64,000 bases of DNA, taken from Planctomycetota bacterium (lineage in GTDB: Bacteria; Planctomycetota; UBA1135; UBA2386). Shown piece after piece: positions 45,043 to 53,918 of the stretch. The DNA is taken from contig JAEUHS010000052.1 in NCBI GenBank assembly GCA_016794035.1, positions 62,001-126,000 of the forward strand. The letters run 5' to 3'. The stretch's first letter is position 1. Each line of letters opens with the position of its first letter. The notes beneath the pieces were generated by a model. The model did no database searches. It was given only the letters and a program-made list of their open reading frames with translations, and was not told the DNA's origin. Both the position numbers and the translations under genes were made by a program.

Positions 45043-45963
45043 TCAGTGCAGGGACGCCAGCACCGCCCCGGCCAGCGGCTGCGCGGCGCGCGCCACGCGG
45101 GCCGGGTCCGGGATCATCTCACGGAACGGCGTGAAGGTCGGCACGAGCAGATCACGGCGCACCTCGAAGCACAAGGTCGCGCCCGGATAGCGTTCGGCGA
45201 ACTCGTACGCCAGCGTGACCGGGTGCAGCGAATAGGCGCCGTTGCGTTCGACCTCGAACCCGGCCGCGGTGAGCTCCGCCACCGCGCGCGCGGCGAGCGG
45301 TGCCGAGGCCAGTTCGCGGCCATCCGGATCGTGCGTGATCAGGTCGATCGCCGGACGCAGCGGCCACGTGCCGACGCGGTCGGCGGCGTAGGCCGCGTGC
45401 ATGCTGCGCACGATGTCACGATCGACGGCGACGTCGACGCTGCGCGGCGCGTAGGTGTGCACGCACAACCCGAGGCCGCCGTGGCCGCAGACGGCCGCGA
45501 ACGCCCGCGTCACGAGGTCGCGGTAGGCGAGGTAGCGGTCGAGCAGCAGCACACGATCGTGTGCGTCGTCCACCCACGGCGGCAGGCCCGGGGTCGGTTC
45601 CCCGGCCGCGGTCGCACCCGGCACGGTCGTGTGATCGATGCGGCGATTGCAGTCGACGAACGTGCGCGGCAGCAGGCAGCGCACGACCATCGCGCTGCGC
45701 CGCGGCTGGCTCTGCACGACGCGCTCGGCCACGGCGCGTGCCAGTTCGGGGGCGCCGACGTCGGTGTTGACGTGGAAGAAGTCCTGCAGATCGGCGGCAT
45801 AGTCGCCGCGCAGCTGGGCGCGCAGGTCCCGGTAGTGCGCGGCGAGCGTCGCCCCGTGCGGCACCTCGAACAGGACGTCGGGCGGCGCCTCGCGATCGCA
45901 CGCGGCACCCCACAGGTGCTCGACGTCGAAGACGCCGGGATGTGATGCGAACGCCGCGCTCAT
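45043..45963 (-). CDS. N-formylglutamate amidohydrolase-like protein
   Basis: A 306-residue protein with the FGase (N-formylglutamate amidohydrolase) fold, a zinc-dependent hydrolase related to carboxypeptidases. Motifs are LFEVPHGAT (metal His), HVNTDVGAPELARAVAERV, FVDCNRRID, a LCVHTYAPR strand and LCFEVRRDLLV, which fit the substrate-binding Arg and catalytic Glu positions. The Asn-Arg-Arg of the family is present. The true substrate may be another N-acyl amino acid; no histidine-degradation genes are near. It is 16 bases upstream of corA on the same strand, so they may be co-transcribed. Confidence 0.85.
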   Translation of the reverse strand: MSAAFASHPGVFDVEHLWGAACDREAPPDVLFEVPHGATLAAHYRDLRAQLRGDYAADLQDFFHVNTDVGAPELARAVAERVVQSQPRRSAMVVRCLLPRTFVDCNRRIDHTTVPGATAAGEPTPGLPPWVDDAHDRVLLLDRYLAYRDLVTRAFAAVCGHGGLGLCVHTYAPRSVDVAVDRDIVRSMHAAYAADRVGTWPLRPAIDLITHDPDGRELASAPLAARAVAELTAAGFEVERNGAYSLHPVTLAYEFAERYPGATLCFEVRRDLLVPTFTPFREMIPDPARVARAAQPLAGAVLASLH

Positions 45964-46042
45964 GGCACCGGGATACCCGGATGTCGACCGCGCGCAAGAG
46001 TGGGCGTAGGACGCAGTCGCGGCGGGCGAACGCCGCAGCCGG

Positions 46043-47860
46043 TCACGGCAGCCGCAGCTCCAGCGGCGCCGCGTTGGCCACCAGTTCGAACTCGGCCGTC
46101 CGGCGTTCGCCGAGTTCGAGCCGCAGGCGGCGCGAGAAGCCGGGCACCGGCACGAACGGCACCACGGCCCGCCCGTCGGCATCCGTTTGCAGGCGGTGCC
46201 AGTGCGACCTGGCCGCGGCCTGGTGCAGGTTCTGCAGCGAGGCGTGCAGCGGATCGCCGGTCGGCCGCGTGCGGGTCCCGCGCGGCACCAGCGCGGCGCC
46301 GGCGACCGGCGTACCGTCGGCGTCGAGCAGCCGCAGGTGCATGCGTTGCAGCGGCATCATGGCGAGCCGCTCGGTGTGGCTGCCGACCTCGCATTCGAAC
46401 GTCGCCGCGGCCCACCCGTCGGCGGTCGCCACCATCGCGTGCCACCGGCCGGGCACGAGGCGCACGCTCGCGGTGCCGCCGGGGTCGAGCGGCAGCAGCA
46501 CCGCCGCGTCGCGCACCAGCACACCGTCGAGGCCCCCGGGCACGATCGCGACGACCACTCCGCTGGCCGGACCGCCGAGCGCATCGGTGACCTGCAGCAG
46601 CAGCTCGCACGCCGGCAGCCGCGCCGCCGGCGCGTCGGTCGGCGGCGTCCCGAACGGCAGCACCCGCCCGGACGACGCGGCCAGCAGCGGCAGCGACAGC
46701 ACGTCGCCGCGTTCGGGCACCAGCGTCAGACGGCACGACTCCAGCTCGGCCGGCAGTTCGGCGAACTCGACGCGGCCATCGGCGCCGACCGGAGCCACGA
46801 ACGTGCGCGCGTCGTGGAAGTAGCTGTTCTCGGCGCTGAACAGCCGGCAGACGGCGCTCAGGTGGGCGACGGTGCCGGCCGGCACGGCGCCGACCCAGCC
46901 GGCCAGCGGTTCGACGCGCGGCAACGTGAATTGCAGCACGTCCGCCGGCGGCTTCGGCACCCGGTGGTCGTCGACGTAGAAGCCCTCGAGGAACCTGCCG
47001 CCGGCGACCGACGCGCGCCCCGGCATGCTGGCGAACAACAGCACGTCGCGCACCGAGCGGTCGCGCAGCAGGTCGCCGGACGAGCAGATGGTCAGCACGG
47101 CCGTGCCGTCCGCACCGACCGCGCCGAGCCCGCGACGGACCTCGTCGGCGCCGCCGCTCAGGCCGTCGATGCGCCAATGCGCCTCGTGACCGATCCGCTG
47201 TTCGAGGCGCGCACCGGGCAGCGGCGCGCCGTGCTCGTCGACGACGCGCACCGCGAGGCGTTGCGGCGGCGGGATCTCGACGTGATCGCCCGGCGACCAG
47301 GACTGCCACAGCGGCTGGCCATCGGCGGTGCGCACCTCGAGGCGCCATTCGGGCAGGGTCGGCACCTGCACGACCCCCTCGGTGCGCGTCAGTTCGATCT
47401 CGGTGCCGGGCGTGGGCGTGACCGCGAAGACCCGCAGCGGTCCGAGCTGGGCCCAGGCCTCGAGGCCGCGCACCTCGACGCGCCGCGGCGGCCCGCTCGG
47501 ATGGCAGGTCAGCTCCAGCAGCGCGCCGGCCCCGAAGTAGCGACCCACGTCGGCGACCAGCGGCACGCCGTCGACTTCGGCGGCCGCCCAGGCGACGTAG
47601 CACAGCCCCTCGCGCAGCTGTGCCCGCGCCCGCCCGCGGGCGTCGCTGGCCACGGCCCGCACGTCGTGCGGCCCGACGACCGCGCCGAGGTGCGGCACCG
47701 AACCGGCGAACGTCACCACCGCGCCCTCGATCGGCGCTCCGGCGGCGTCGACGACGCGCGCGAACGTCGGCCGGCGCGGCGGCTCCGCGTCGCGGGCCTG
47801 CGCCACGACCTGGGCGAGCAGCGCCGCCGAGACGATGCCGATGCGAGCCATCGCGCACAT
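46043..47860 (-). CDS. Secreted protein with carboxypeptidase-regulatory-like domains
   Basis: A 605-residue exported protein beginning MCAMARIGIVSAALLAQVVA; the ATG at 47851 is an alternative start. The signal peptide is followed by several Ig-like modules with the carboxypeptidase regulatory pattern: RVVDAAGAPIEGAVVTFAGS, RVVDEHGAPLPGARLEQRIG and LLDADGTPVAGAALVPRG, each giving a surface-exposed beta-sandwich. No catalytic motif is present. A role in binding or spacing at the cell surface is likely. It is divergent from the lipoprotein at 47919 with a 58-base gap that holds no ribosome binding site. Confidence 0.8.
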   Translation of the reverse strand: MCAMARIGIVSAALLAQVVAQARDAEPPRRPTFARVVDAAGAPIEGAVVTFAGSVPHLGAVVGPHDVRAVASDARGRARAQLREGLCYVAWAAAEVDGVPLVADVGRYFGAGALLELTCHPSGPPRRVEVRGLEAWAQLGPLRVFAVTPTPGTEIELTRTEGVVQVPTLPEWRLEVRTADGQPLWQSWSPGDHVEIPPPQRLAVRVVDEHGAPLPGARLEQRIGHEAHWRIDGLSGGADEVRRGLGAVGADGTAVLTICSSGDLLRDRSVRDVLLFASMPGRASVAGGRFLEGFYVDDHRVPKPPADVLQFTLPRVEPLAGWVGAVPAGTVAHLSAVCRLFSAENSYFHDARTFVAPVGADGRVEFAELPAELESCRLTLVPERGDVLSLPLLAASSGRVLPFGTPPTDAPAARLPACELLLQVTDALGGPASGVVVAIVPGGLDGVLVRDAAVLLPLDPGGTASVRLVPGRWHAMVATADGWAAATFECEVGSHTERLAMMPLQRMHLRLLDADGTPVAGAALVPRGTRTRPTGDPLHASLQNLHQAAARSHWHRLQTDADGRAVVPFVPVPGFSRRLRLELGERRTAEFELVANAAPLELRLP

Positions 47861-47918
47861 GGCCGACAGTATGCCGGCTGACTCCAGTCCCGGACCGGGA
47901 CATGCCGATGAACTGCAC

Positions 47919-48389
47919 ATGCGCCCGCGCTGCCTGCTCACGATCCTGCTGCCGCTGCTGGCCACGGCCTGCGGCGATCGGCGCGATGCCGCGGCCGCGC
48001 AGCAGGCGTTCGTGTCGTTCCAGGCCGCCCTGCAGCGCGGCGACCGCAGCGCCAGTCGCGACCTGCTGACCCGCGAATCGCAGCCGGCGCTGGCCGAGCT
48101 GCCGTGGCAACGGCTGCGGGAGCAACGCCCGCTGGTCGTGCTCGGCACCGAGCGCAGCGCCGGCGAGTTCCTGGTGCGCGTGCGCGATCCGAACGACGGC
48201 GACCGCTGCTCGGAGTTCGTCGTCGTGCGCGAATACGGCCGGCTGGTCGTCGACCTGGTCGCCAGCGCCGGGCGCCACGCCGAGGTCGTCGAGGCCGCCG
48301 GTGCGCCCGAGCAGTTCGTCCCGCGCGAGCTGACGCCGGCCGATTTCGACCGCATCCGCCTGCGCGAACTGGCCCGACCGCCGCGCTGA
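47919..48389 (+). CDS. Small lipoprotein
   Basis: A 156-residue protein. MRPRCLLTILLPLLATACGD gives a lipoprotein signal with the acylated cysteine in TACGD. The mature part is about 138 residues with a layout like NTF2/DUF-type fluctuating domains: helices at AAAAQQAFVSFQAALQRGDR, then LLTRESQPAL, and a beta pattern (RPLVVLGTERSAGEFLVRV, FVVVREYGRLVVDLVAS). The alternation AAL...GD...LLT resembles DUF4878-type NTF2-like lipoproteins, but I am not certain. It is divergent from the regulatory-domain protein. Confidence 0.75.
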   Translation: MRPRCLLTILLPLLATACGDRRDAAAAQQAFVSFQAALQRGDRSASRDLLTRESQPALAELPWQRLREQRPLVVLGTERSAGEFLVRVRDPNDGDRCSEFVVVREYGRLVVDLVASAGRHAEVVEAAGAPEQFVPRELTPADFDRIRLRELARPPR

Positions 48390-48525
48390 GCAGCGACCCC
48401 CACCGCGGTCGCCGCCGCCCGGGGAACGGCCCGGCCCGGCCGCGTAGCCGGCGCGCCGCCGGGCACGGCGACGCTTGTGCTTTGCGAATCGACTTCGCGA
48501 TGCGATACCTTCCGCAGTCCCCGCC

Positions 48526-49467
48526 ATGACCGAAACCCTGAAGACGCTCATCCTCGGCTCCGGCCCCGCCGGCTACACGGCCGCCATCTACGCCGCCCGC
48601 GCCAACCTCGCCCCCGTGCTGCTGACCGGCAGCCAGCCCGGCGGCCAGCTGACGATCACCAGCGACGTCGAGAACTACCCCGGTTTCCCGAAGGGCATCA
48701 TGGGCCCGGAGATGATGGAGATGTTCCGCGAGCAGGCGGCGCGCTTCGGCACCGTGATCCACGACGAGACCGGCACCAAGGTCGACCTCGGCACGCGTCC
48801 GTTCACGATCACCAGCGAGAGCGGCAAGGTGTTCCGCGCCGAGACGCTGATCGTGTCGACCGGCGCCAGCGCGATCTATCTCGGGCTGCCCAACGAGAAG
48901 AAGCTGCAGGGCCGCGGCGTCTCGGCCTGCGCGACCTGCGACGGCTTCTTCTTCAAGAACAAGGTCGTGCACGTCGTCGGCGGCGGCGACTCCGCCTGCG
49001 AGGAGGCGAACTTCCTGACCAAGTACGCGAGCAAGGTCTACATGGTCGTGCGGCGCGACGCGCTGCGGGCGTCGAAGATCATGCAGCAGCGCGCGCTCGC
49101 CAACCCGAAGATCGAGATGCTCTGGGAGCAGAACGTCACCGACGTGCTCGACGTCGCCAAGGGCAAGGTCACCGGCGTCGAGCTGACGCACAGCAAGACC
49201 GGTGAGAAGCAGCAGGTGCCGACCGACGGCCTGTTCCTGGCGATCGGTCACGAGCCGAACACCAAACTGTTCCGCGGCGTGCTCGACATGGACGAGAAGG
49301 GCTACATCCAGACCGTGCCCGGCAAGACCGCGACCAACGTGCCCGGCGTGTTCGCGGCCGGCGACTGCCAGGACAGCTACTACCGCCAGGCCGTGACCGC
49401 GGCCGGCACCGGCTGCATGGCCGCGATCGAGGTCGAGCGCTGGCTCGAAGAGCAGCACCACAAGTAG
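48526..49467 (+). CDS. trxB: Thioredoxin-disulfide reductase
   Basis: A 313-residue FAD/NADPH enzyme that reduces thioredoxin in the cytoplasm. The FAD-binding motif is LILGSGPAGYTAAIYAARA near the N-terminus, the redox-active CATC occurs in SACATCDGFFF, the NADPH site is VVGGGDSACEEA, and GVFAAGDCQDSYYRQAVTAA binds FAD at the C-terminus. The length is right. The ATG has no Shine-Dalgarno; TACCTT lies 14 bases before it, and an inverted repeat GCGAATCGACTTCGC (48484-48498) lies just upstream and could be an operator. No trxA is adjacent. Confidence 0.96.
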   Translation: MTETLKTLILGSGPAGYTAAIYAARANLAPVLLTGSQPGGQLTITSDVENYPGFPKGIMGPEMMEMFREQAARFGTVIHDETGTKVDLGTRPFTITSESGKVFRAETLIVSTGASAIYLGLPNEKKLQGRGVSACATCDGFFFKNKVVHVVGGGDSACEEANFLTKYASKVYMVVRRDALRASKIMQQRALANPKIEMLWEQNVTDVLDVAKGKVTGVELTHSKTGEKQQVPTDGLFLAIGHEPNTKLFRGVLDMDEKGYIQTVPGKTATNVPGVFAAGDCQDSYYRQAVTAAGTGCMAAIEVERWLEEQHHK

Positions 49468-49473
49468 GGCACC

Positions 49474-49911
49474 ATGAAGAAGAAGGCCTCGCTCTCCCTC
49501 GGCGGCCTGCTGCTCGCCGTCCTCGCGGCGATCTTCTGTCCGCAGCTGCTGCACCAGGACGGCGCCCGGCCCCCGGTCGACGCACCGACGACGACCACGG
49601 CCCCGGCGCCCGCGGCGGCCGCCAGCACGGTCGGTTTCACGTCGCGCGCGTCGTGGCAGGCGCACTTCGACAAGCACGGCGCCGAGTTCGGCCGCATCAC
49701 GGCCGACGAGTATCTGGCGCTGGCGCAGCAGCTGCGCGACGCGCCGCCGTCGGCCGACGTGCTCGAGAACGTGCGCGCCAGCGACGGCGTGATCACACGC
49801 TTCGACAGGAAGGGCGGCGGCTTCGTCGCGTTCCACGCCGACAAGTCGATCCGCACGTTCTTCCGGCCCGACGACGGCGAGGCCTACTTCCGCCGCCAGG
49901 CCGAACGGTGA
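49474..49911 (+). CDS. Membrane-anchored protein with BECR-fold nuclease-toxin-like domain
   Basis: A 145-residue protein. Residues 1-28 (MKKKASLSLGGLLLAVLAAI) form a signal or membrane anchor, then a Thr/Ala/Pro linker. Residues about 55-143 resemble the Barnase-EndoU-ColicinE5/D-RelE (BECR) RNase domain seen in polymorphic toxins and prophages: SWQAHFDKHGAEFG, YLALAQQLRDAP, ASDGVITRFDR, GGFVAFHADKSIRTFFRPDD and a terminal YFRRQAE. The His, Lys and the Arg/Thr of SIRTF are candidate active-site residues. It starts 7 bases after trxB, and its stop overlaps the next gene by four bases (GTGA), suggesting a toxin-immunity pair. RNase activity is inference. Confidence 0.7.
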   Translation: MKKKASLSLGGLLLAVLAAIFCPQLLHQDGARPPVDAPTTTTAPAPAAAASTVGFTSRASWQAHFDKHGAEFGRITADEYLALAQQLRDAPPSADVLENVRASDGVITRFDRKGGGFVAFHADKSIRTFFRPDDGEAYFRRQAER

Positions 49912-50258
49912 CGCGCCGCCGCAGCACGCGCGCGCTGTTGACCGCCTGGGAACGCACCGCGGCGACGCTGGCGGACGGCTACGAACTCGGCCTCGACGAC
50001 TGGCTGAACGACGTCGACGGGCGCCGGCTGCTCGGCGAGGCGCTCGGCGACGACACACGGCGAGCGCCGACGTTCCGCCGGCGACTCGCCGCCGCCGACG
50101 CGCTGGTGCGGGCCGCGACGAAGGCGTTCCCGCGCTGCCTGTGGGGCAGCGCGAACGCCGAGCAGCACGGCTACGACCGCACGCGCCACTGGTTCTACTT
50201 CGTCGTGCCGAAGCGCCACGGCGCCGAGTTCCGCGCCGATCTGGCACGCATCAGGTGA
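49908..50258 (+). CDS. Candidate immunity protein for the upstream nuclease-like protein
   Basis: A 116-residue soluble protein read from a GTG that overlaps the stop of the nuclease-like gene (GTGA). It matches no family I can name with confidence. It is mostly helical in the first half (LLTAWERTAATLADGYELGL) and ends in a stretch with RHWFYFVVPKRHGAEFRADL, a Trp/Phe-rich beta-like segment seen in several small immunity-type proteins. It could equally be a co-transcribed protein of unrelated function. The last 8 bases overlap the convergent mannosyltransferase-like gene. Confidence 0.55.
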   Translation: MTRRRSTRALLTAWERTAATLADGYELGLDDWLNDVDGRRLLGEALGDDTRRAPTFRRRLAAADALVRAATKAFPRCLWGSANAEQHGYDRTRHWFYFVVPKRHGAEFRADLARIR

Positions 50259-51657
50259 CGCCCCGCGGCGGGCGCCAGCACGCGGCGCCGAGCAGCGGCA
50301 GCAGCAGCCCCATCGTGACGGTCAGCCATTGCGACACGTCGTCGTGACGGCGCGCGGCCGCCCAGACCAGGTAGCCGAGCGGCGCGGTGATCGAGACGAT
50401 GCAGGCGGCGCGGAACAGGAAGCCGCGGCCGGTCAGCAGCGCGAACGGCACCCACCAGACGTGGTACCACGGGCCGTGCAGCGTCAATCCGCAGACGACC
50501 AGCGTCAGCATCGTCGCGGCGGTCGCCAGCAGCAGCACGCGCGGCTCCGGCCGGCGCCACAACCGCACGGCGCCGCCGACGACGACGGCGACGACCAGCG
50601 CGCGGCCCGCCCACAGGAGCCCGCGCGCGTCGTCGATGCCGAGCAGCTGCTGCAGGCTCCACAGCAGGCTCGCGGCGTTCTGCGACGACTGGCGGCGCAG
50701 GAAGTCCAACGAGCCTTCGGCGCGGAAGAACTGCCACCAGGACAGCGCCGCCAGCGCTCCGGCCACCGCGGCGCCGCCCAGCAGCGCCGCCAGACGGCGG
50801 TGCCTCGCCGCCTGCACCAGCAGCAGCGGCGAGAGCAGGATCGGCACGATCTTGGTCAGCACGCCGAGACCGAGGGCGACGGCCGCGGTGCCGGCCCGGG
50901 CCTGCATCGACGCCGCGACCGCCAGCAGCATCAGCAGCAGCAGCACCGGCTCGTTGTGCGCGTTCGCGACGCACTCGTTGAGCAGCAACGGATTCCACAG
51001 CACCGCGACGAAGCAGCGGTCGGCGCTGCCGGGCGCGATCTGCGCGGCGATCCTGCGCGCGACCAGCGCCGCGCCGAGCAGGCAGCTCGCGAACACCAGC
51101 TTGAACAGCGTGATGGCGACGATCAGTTCGCCGGGGCGCGGCAGGAACGCGAAGCCGTGCGCGAGCCAGGCCAGCAGTCCCTGCAGGTTGGCGATGATCG
51201 GCCCGTACGGCAGCGGGAAGCCCTTCCACGGCGCGTCGCCGTAGGCGAGGAAGGGATCGTCCGGGAAGTCGTTGGCGACCTGCACGTACGGGTTGGCGCC
51301 GTGGATCGCCAGCACGCGGCCGCGCACGACGTAGTCGATCGGATCCATCGACAGGAACGGCGGCACCAGGATGGCGGCGACCAGGATCGGCACGCTGAGC
51401 AGCACGAGACGGCGCAGCGGCAGCCGTTCGCGTCCGACCGCGCCCATGCCGCGCCACCAGGCGAAGCCGCCGAGGCCGACGAACCCGGCCACGGCCAGCG
51501 CCTCGCCGGCGTTCAGCAGCGGCAGCAGCCACGGCCAGCGCTCGGATTCGCCCCAGACCAGGTGGTGCCGCAGGCCGGCGGCGACCAGCAGCAGCTGCGC
51601 GCCCACCGCGAACCAGACGAGGCGGCGCAGGCTGGAGGTCTCGTTCGACGGTGGCAT
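50251..51657 (-). CDS. GT-C family mannosyltransferase-like membrane protein
   Basis: A 468-residue polytopic protein with about eleven to twelve hydrophobic segments. Segments such as SMDPIDYVVRGRVLAIHGAN, GFPLPYGPII and WNPLLLNECVANAHNE resemble polyprenol-phosphate-mannose-dependent alpha-mannosyltransferases (MptB/GT87-like), where the acidic residues near the first external loop are catalytic. WYHVWWVPFALLTGRGFLFR fits a late membrane segment. The ATG at 51657 follows a GCTATGCT box by 12 bases. It has no polysaccharide genes nearby, so it may glycosylate a lipid or a secreted protein. Assignment to GT-C is good, the exact family moderate. Confidence 0.82.
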   Translation of the reverse strand: MPPSNETSSLRRLVWFAVGAQLLLVAAGLRHHLVWGESERWPWLLPLLNAGEALAVAGFVGLGGFAWWRGMGAVGRERLPLRRLVLLSVPILVAAILVPPFLSMDPIDYVVRGRVLAIHGANPYVQVANDFPDDPFLAYGDAPWKGFPLPYGPIIANLQGLLAWLAHGFAFLPRPGELIVAITLFKLVFASCLLGAALVARRIAAQIAPGSADRCFVAVLWNPLLLNECVANAHNEPVLLLLMLLAVAASMQARAGTAAVALGLGVLTKIVPILLSPLLLVQAARHRRLAALLGGAAVAGALAALSWWQFFRAEGSLDFLRRQSSQNAASLLWSLQQLLGIDDARGLLWAGRALVVAVVVGGAVRLWRRPEPRVLLLATAATMLTLVVCGLTLHGPWYHVWWVPFALLTGRGFLFRAACIVSITAPLGYLVWAAARRHDDVSQWLTVTMGLLLPLLGAACWRPPRGVT

Positions 51658-51669
51658 CGCGGGGTGCGG

Positions 51670-51675
51670 AGCATA
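51670..51675 (-). promoter_or_regulatory. Candidate -10 element of the GT-C gene
   Basis: The minus strand reads GCTATGCT; TATGCT ends 12 bases before the ATG at 51657. Confidence 0.4.
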
Positions 51676-51754
51676 GCCAACCGACCGCCGGCGGCCGACC
51701 ACACATCCGCGCGCCGCCATTGCGCTGCCGGCGCCACGTGCGTGTCATGTGTCG

Positions 51755-53881
51755 ATGCGCCGCTGCACCACGCTGTTCGCCGTCCTGCCGGTCGTGGCTC
51801 TGCCTGCCCTGGCCCAGGCTCCGCGTCCGCTGCCGAGCCTCGAACAGGCCACGCGCCTGGTCGCGACCGCCGACGATGCGGCGTTGACCTGGCCGGAGCT
51901 GCTCGACCGGCTGGCGCGGCTGGACGTCGTGTTCCTCGGCGAGACGCACGTCGACGACACCACGCATCGGGTCGAGCTGTACGTGCTCGAGCAGTTGCTG
52001 GCGCGCCGGGCGGGCAAGGTCGTGCTGTCGATGGAGATGTTCGAGCGCGACGTGCAGCCGGCGCTCGACGACTACCTCGCCGACCGCATCGACGAGGCGA
52101 CGTTCCTCGGCAGGGCGCGGCCGTGGCAGAACTACCACACCGCGTACCGCTCGCTGGTCGAGGCGGCCAAGGCCGCGAAGATCCCGGTGGTCGCCGCCAA
52201 CTTCCCCGGCAGCCTGCGGCGCAAGCTCGCCGGTGACGACGCCAAGGCCGCGATCGACGCGCTGCCGCCCGCGCAGCGCGCGCTGATCCCCGACGAGATC
52301 TTCCCGGCGAGCGAGCAGTACTGGCAACGCGTCGACCGCGCGGTGCGCGGGCACATGGGCATGACCGGCGGCGGCACGCCGGAGGCACGACGCTACGAGA
52401 CGCAGAACCTCTGGGACAACGCGATGGGCGACAACGTCGCCCGCGCGCGCGCGGCGCACCCCGATTCGCTGGTGCTGCACGTCGCCGGCGGCTTCCACGT
52501 CGCCTACCGCGACGGCACCGTGGCGCAGTTCGCGCGGCGCAGCCAGGGCAGCACTCATGCGGTGGTGTCGATCGCGCCGGCGCTCGAACTGCACGGCGTG
52601 CGGCCCGATCGCGACCGCGACCAGGCCGACTTCCTGGTCTACGCCGAGGCGCTGGCGCGCGACTGGAACGAGGGCAACTACGCGGTGACCGTCCCGGCCG
52701 AACTGCGCTACCGGCTCGAGCTGCCGCCACACGGCAAGGACCTGCCGCTGCTGGTCTGGCTGCCGGACCGCACCACGCGCGTCGACGACGCGATGACGCG
52801 CTGGGTCGCCGCGGTCGGCGACGCCGCCGCGGTCGCCGTCGTCGAGCACCCGTTCCCCGAGGTGCAGGACGACCTCGCGCTCGGCGGCCGCTACGCGTTC
52901 GGCGACGGCTTCCGCGCCGACTACGGCCGCGCCAGCTACGGCGTCGCGCGCATCGTCGAGTTCGTCACGCGGCGATACCCGGTCGACGGCAGCCGCGTGC
53001 TGGTCGCCGGCGAGGGCGACGGCGGCGCCGTGGCGCTGTGGACGGCGCTGTACGGCGAGTGGCTGCACGACGACTTCGTCGCGGTCGACCCGACCGACCT
53101 GACGCGCCTGTCGATGGAGGCGCTGCCCGACCAGCCGGCGGTCGCGCGTTCGCTGTCGCTGTTCGCGCGGCGGCTCGAGGTGAAGAAGCTCGCCGCCATC
53201 GCCGACGACTACGCCGGACTGCTGCAGACGCAGGTGGTCGCCGACACGGCGCCGCTCGAGTACCTGCTGCGGGTCCTGCTGCACCTGCCCGATCGCGAAC
53301 GACCGGCCGACGGCGCCGAGCCGCTGTGGCTCGTGCTGCCGCACGACCTGCCGCGCGCGCGCGAGTGGGCCTCGCTGCATGCCGCCAGCCTGCGCCGCAT
53401 CGGCACGGCCACGCGCGTGGCGCTCGCCGGCGAGGTGCCGGCCGGCACGCCGCCCGAGCGCATCCGGACGCTCGCCGTCGGTGGCGACGGCCACTGGCCG
53501 GCGTCGGCGTTCGCGACCGGGCGCGGCCTGCCGCTCGCCGGCGGACCGTTCGGCGGCACCACGATCGTCGTGCTGCCGGCGGGCACCAGCGACGCCGACC
53601 GCGCGACCTGGCTCGAACACGAGCAGAAGAAGGTGCTGAAGCGCCGCAGCATGTTCGCCAACATCGCGATCGCCGGCATGGACGGCGGCCCGTCGCTGGC
53701 CGACGTGTGCAGGCGGCTGAAGGCGATGGGCCGCTCGCGCGTGCTGATCGTGCCGGCGATGTTCTGCGCCGACGCCGCCACGATGCAGGCGCTGCGCGCG
53801 CAACTCGGTGACGCCGGCGCCGGCATGGACGTGGCGTGGCTGCCGGGGCTGGGCGCGGAGCTGGCGGACGGCGCGCACTGA
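51755..53881 (+). CDS. Secreted ChaN/TIKI-type protein
   Basis: A 708-residue protein beginning MRRCTTLFAVLPVVALPALA, a signal peptide; an in-frame GTG at 51749 is an alternative start. The N-terminal half (about 40-300) matches the ChaN/TIKI (DUF399, haem-binding or metallopeptidase-like) superfamily: DVVFLGETHVDDTTHRVELY with the metal-binding GETH, LSMEMFERDVQPALDDYLAD, and HVAGGFHVAYRDG. The C-terminal half (about 330-708) has an alpha/beta-hydrolase-like look (SRVLVAGEGDGGAVALWTAL) but no clear triad. ChaN proteins bind heme or cleave peptides outside the cytoplasm; the role here is unknown. Confidence 0.83.
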   Translation: MRRCTTLFAVLPVVALPALAQAPRPLPSLEQATRLVATADDAALTWPELLDRLARLDVVFLGETHVDDTTHRVELYVLEQLLARRAGKVVLSMEMFERDVQPALDDYLADRIDEATFLGRARPWQNYHTAYRSLVEAAKAAKIPVVAANFPGSLRRKLAGDDAKAAIDALPPAQRALIPDEIFPASEQYWQRVDRAVRGHMGMTGGGTPEARRYETQNLWDNAMGDNVARARAAHPDSLVLHVAGGFHVAYRDGTVAQFARRSQGSTHAVVSIAPALELHGVRPDRDRDQADFLVYAEALARDWNEGNYAVTVPAELRYRLELPPHGKDLPLLVWLPDRTTRVDDAMTRWVAAVGDAAAVAVVEHPFPEVQDDLALGGRYAFGDGFRADYGRASYGVARIVEFVTRRYPVDGSRVLVAGEGDGGAVALWTALYGEWLHDDFVAVDPTDLTRLSMEALPDQPAVARSLSLFARRLEVKKLAAIADDYAGLLQTQVVADTAPLEYLLRVLLHLPDRERPADGAEPLWLVLPHDLPRAREWASLHAASLRRIGTATRVALAGEVPAGTPPERIRTLAVGGDGHWPASAFATGRGLPLAGGPFGGTTIVVLPAGTSDADRATWLEHEQKKVLKRRSMFANIAIAGMDGGPSLADVCRRLKAMGRSRVLIVPAMFCADAATMQALRAQLGDAGAGMDVAWLPGLGAELADGAH

Positions 53882-53905
53882 CGCGCGCCCGGGCGTCGCT
53901 GCGGC

Positions 53906-53911
53906 TACAAC
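53906..53911 (+). promoter_or_regulatory. Candidate -10 element of tpm
   Basis: TACAAC ends 7 bases before the ATG at 53919, compatible with a near-leaderless transcript. Confidence 0.3.
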
Positions 53912-53918
53912 CTGACCG

